This document shows positions 16,561 through 18,772 of a stretch of 18,772 nt of DNA, piece by piece. How positions within the stretch are numbered: position 1 is the stretch's first letter; the number at the start of each line of letters is the position of its first letter. Source of the stretch: Acanthaster planci (taxonomy: Eukaryota > Echinodermata > Asteroidea > Valvatida > Acanthasteridae); assembly GCF_001949145.1 (NCBI RefSeq), contig NW_019091392.1:1777898-1796669 (forward strand), given 5' to 3'. A program made the translations under genes and the position numbers. Below the pieces are notes generated by a model that saw only the letters and a list, made by a program, of their open reading frames with translations, searched no databases and was not told where the DNA came from.

Positions 16561-16746
16561 CGTAACCTACGGAAACCAAAAGAAAACTGCCAACCAGTTT
16601 GGGCTCAACATACGAATACAAATTCGAATTAAGCAAACGTCCAAGGCAATGTCATTTGCCAAATTTATTCTACCCAAACCCAACCAAATCTAACTTTGCC
16701 CTTCCTTCCTCATCAATGCTCAACAATATAAAACCCACAGCCTTAC

Positions 16747-16822
16747 ATGCACGTGCTCTCATATGTCACAGGATCTGGTGAACAGGTGCCGCCATTCTTA
16801 CAATAACCAGCTGGACATACAT
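16747..16822 (-). CDS. host membrane protein: first half of membrane-proximal EGF module
   Basis: The 76-nt exon has its acceptor after TTTGATGTTCTAG in phase 1 and its donor GTAAGG in phase 2. It encodes VCPAGYCKNGGTCSPDP and on to ESTC. Joined by phase to the next exon it gives six cysteines in the standard EGF spacing. The C-x-N-G-G-x-C pattern is typical of EGF-like domains. Confidence 0.85.
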
Positions 16823-17100
16823 CTAGAACATCAAAGAAAAGACATTCAGTGAATTTCCTCCATGGTATAGGTAGATTTTTCCGCTGCGTGAAAATCCGTT
16901 TCAGAATTTATCTGGAAATAAATGGAGGGGAAGTAGTGAGATTGTTCTCATCTGGGTTTGAGATGGAATCGGGATCATCATAATTTCTCCTACCTGTTTA
17001 CATTGCAAAGAAAAGGTCCCGCCCTCCATTACTCTCTCTTAACCTGTGAAATTCACAATATGGACACGCTATGACTATGATCTAACACAATGTGACTTAC

Positions 17101-17320
17101 GCCTAGCAACAGACAGGGACGACAGTCTGATATAGAGGGTGCTGCTTGCAATCTCGCCGTCTGCAGCAATACTCGCTCTCATTTGGTTGGTAACCACATC
17201 TTCGGTCACGTTGGTGTCCTCAGTGAAGACAAGGACGTATTGGACCCTGATACTACCACTGGACATGCTAACAACATGAGATTCGATGTAGGAGCTCTCG
17301 TCTGCAAAGATACTGTCCAG
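17101..17320 (-). CDS. host membrane protein: second half of SEA domain
   Basis: The 220-nt exon runs from phase 0 (after CTCCACCGTAG) to phase 1 (donor GTAAGT). It encodes a SEA-type half: LDSIFADESSYIESHVVSM, then SSGSIRVQYVLVFTED, then a long helix (VVTNQMRASIAADGEIAS). G-S-I-R-V sits where SEA domains self-cleave between Gly and Ser. The domain would lie just outside the membrane-proximal EGF. The codon split at the 3' end joins perfectly to the next exon. Confidence 0.85.
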
Positions 17321-17721
17321 CTACGGTGGAGAAAAATACAAGTAAATTATTGGAAGGATGAAGTCATATAGTGTATATCATTTAGTGGAAGGGGCCAGTG
17401 AAAAGCCCAGAAAATGTGGACTTCTAACTCATTGTTAGGTGGTTCCTGATTTCTGAGGGAATGATTTCAGGATACAAATTTTCTATATTGTTTATATTTT
17501 TACATTATTATACTTTTGATATTCCTAGAGGGAAGTGTTTGGTAAAGACAAGCCATGTGCAGTAAAGAAATGGCTTTCGTTTTCGCTACATGCGAAAATT
17601 TTATTCTGATTCTCTAATATTTTCTGAGCAGACGTTTTAGAAAATTACGACTTAAACTCAATAATATCATTTTCCGTCCACTGTGGAAGAAATAAAAACA
17701 AGGCACAACTCTCTGCCTTAC
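17321..17721 (-). other. intron splitting the SEA domain
   Basis: The intron has phase 0, with donor GTAAGG at 17715-17721 (minus) and acceptor CCGTAG. It is AT-rich, and nothing else is recognised in it. Confidence 0.65.
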
Positions 17722-17849
17722 CACACCGATGACATCTCCAGCTATTCTCTGGTACTGGTCCGATGTTGGGTCTTCAAGATCCCGGGTAAATATAGCCTCT
17801 GAACTACCAATGCGCGTGATGGCAAATGACCCACTGAATTCCGATGTGG
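17722..17849 (-). CDS. host membrane protein: first half of SEA domain
   Basis: The 128-nt exon follows TTTATTATTCAG in phase 1. It encodes TSEFSGSFAITRIGSSEAIF then TRDLEDPTSDQYQRIAGDVI and GV. The pattern of one beta strand, then 'F-t-x-d-L-x-d-p-x-S-x-x-y' and an amphipathic helix, is characteristic of SEA domains. It ends at a GTAAGG donor in phase 0. Confidence 0.85.
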
Positions 17850-18074
17850 CTGAATAATAAATTACGGTGGAAAATCATTGGCAAATGAATATCCGACGGA
17901 GGAGATCCATTCTACTGATGCAAAGAGAGACTGAGGGATTTAACAGCAGAATCGTACAAATATCCAATGGCATCATTGATAGGAAAATCACTCCAGAAGG
18001 TCAGATCTTTGAGAACAGATCACAATTAGACAATTGTTTATTGCATGACACTTGGCCATCAAGCACATGCTCAC
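17850..18074 (-). other. intron of the host gene
   Basis: This is a short 225-bp intron between the calcium-binding EGF and SEA exons, with donor GTGAGC and acceptor ATTCAG. No other feature is seen. Confidence 0.65.
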
Positions 18075-18194
18075 CTAGGCAGGTGTCTCCAACAAGAAAG
18101 AAGCCGGCTTGACATCCACACAAGTAGCTTCCTTGCAAGTTGATACAGATGCGGTCAGCAGCACACGGGTTGTTCTCCACACATTCATTGATGT
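18075..18194 (-). CDS. host membrane protein: calcium-binding EGF module
   Basis: The 120-nt exon is phase 1 at both ends, so it is a single-module cassette. It encodes INECVENNPCAADRICINLQ then GSYLCGCQAGFFLVGDTCL. The aspartate of the DINE calcium site is made by the split codon from the preceding exon. There are six cysteines, and C-x-N-x4-Y-x-C matches the Asp/Asn hydroxylation consensus. Calcium would stiffen the joint with the neighbouring EGF. Confidence 0.92.
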   Translation of the reverse strand, partial: TSMNVWRTTRVLLTASVSTCKEATCVDVKPASFLLETPA

Positions 18195-18342
18195 CTAGCA
18201 ATGCGATAATTTAAGGATTTTGATTAGGAAAGAAACCTGGCACAGCAAATTTTGCCAGTCTACATTGCCTCCCTCGTGTGTGCCCTCAATAATCAAAACT
18301 TAACAACGCTGACTAGCTATTGACACCAAGGATTATGCATAC

Positions 18343-18456
18343 CTGTTTCACAGTAGTCTCCTGTCCAGAATAACGTACACATGCAAACGAAGGAGTTTTC
18401 TTGCGGGACACAACTGCCTCCATTCTGACAAGACGTCTGCTGACATGTGGTCAAAC
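18343..18456 (-). CDS. host membrane protein: EGF-like module
   Basis: The 114-nt exon is phase 1 at both ends, after an acceptor ending GCATCAG and before a GTATGC donor. It encodes LTTCQQTSCQNGGSCVPQEN and SFVCMCTLFWTGDYCET. All six EGF cysteines are present, including CQNGGSC. Further EGF or other modules are expected upstream, beyond the right edge of the window. Confidence 0.9.
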
Positions 18457-18772
18457 CTGATGCAGTAAATAAAAGTGAGAATATACTAAAATAATTCCGG
18501 AGTCATAAACCATCATTCAGCACTTGGGTTGAAAATGAAGCTTGTTAGCTGATATAACTTTTCTTGCATTAAAATGGCAGTTTTGATTAAAAACAAAGGC
18601 TTAGATAATACTTTGGCCCTTTTTTGGTATTTAAGACTTTTTTCAGTCAAAACCAGTCACTTCCTGTCCATTTTTATCGTTATCTTATCTAAAAAGAATC
18701 TGCTGTACGTGTTATACATTGAACGTAACAAAGTGTGCAAAAACAGTATGGCGATTCTTGGTTTATAATGAT
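18457..18772 (-). other. intron/upstream DNA of the host gene
   Basis: No exon is recognised between 18457 and the end of the window. It is AT-rich with no splice-bounded cysteine-rich frame. It should be the 3' part of the intron ahead of the EGF exon. Confidence 0.55.

Larger units (their letters stand above)
15455..16746 (-). other. repeat-filled intron of the host gene
   Basis: The intron runs between the donor GTAAGG (16741-16746, minus) and the acceptor before 15454. It carries a 22-bp minisatellite, a TA-flanked inverted-repeat element (15758-16292) and a palindrome-rich foldback block (about 16342-16560), listed separately. No coding sense is seen; the plus-strand open frame across 15667-15852 is produced by the minisatellite. 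Confidence 0.75.

Overview
The window looks like genomic DNA of a marine invertebrate animal. A host gene on the minus strand has seven exons with canonical splice sites and matching phases, and a modular EGF / calcium-binding EGF / SEA / EGF / transmembrane design. A deuterostome such as an echinoderm, hemichordate or amphioxus is plausible, but this is inference. Nothing in the window looks bacterial.

Layout. Positions 1-140 are a 35-bp minisatellite. Positions 141-1410 hold no gene I can recognise. A fatty-acid-binding-protein-like, intronless and truncated reading frame lies on the minus strand at 1416-1703. From 2071 to 13173 there is one 11.1-kb decayed Polinton/Maverick (adintovirus-like) element bounded by a 63-bp terminal inverted repeat with 58 of 63 positions identical. 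Its genes run in blocks: family-B DNA polymerase rightward (2639-6081); retrovirus-like integrase and a small membrane-type protein leftward (6103-7456); a rightward cluster of seven tightly packed genes (7519-10430), including a capsid-like remnant; and a leftward cluster (10488-13025) with two more virion-type candidates. Almost every gene is broken by frameshifts and stops, so the copy is a fossil. I found no packaging ATPase (Walker A) and no adenain-type protease, the other genes usually expected in a complete Polinton.

Right of the element, on the minus strand, is the 3' half of a host type-I membrane protein gene. Its exons are at 18343-18456, 18075-18194, 17722-17849, 17101-17320, 16747-16822, 15094-15454 and 14307-14405, where the last one carries the stop. 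Every intron phase agrees across the joins. The SEA domain keeps the G-S-x-x-V type self-cleavage site. The Polinton sits just downstream of this gene, and a possible poly(A) signal is about 70 bp from its terminus.

One intron of the host gene (15455-16746) is a small repeat museum. A 22-bp minisatellite is split by a 535-bp terminal-inverted-repeat element with opposed subterminal repeats (a MITE-like element flanked by TA), and then by a second palindrome-rich foldback block.

One recurrent pattern in the fossil element is a TATA- or TTTTAAA-like A-rich block placed directly against many start codons. It looks like a virus-style compact promoter and leader arrangement.
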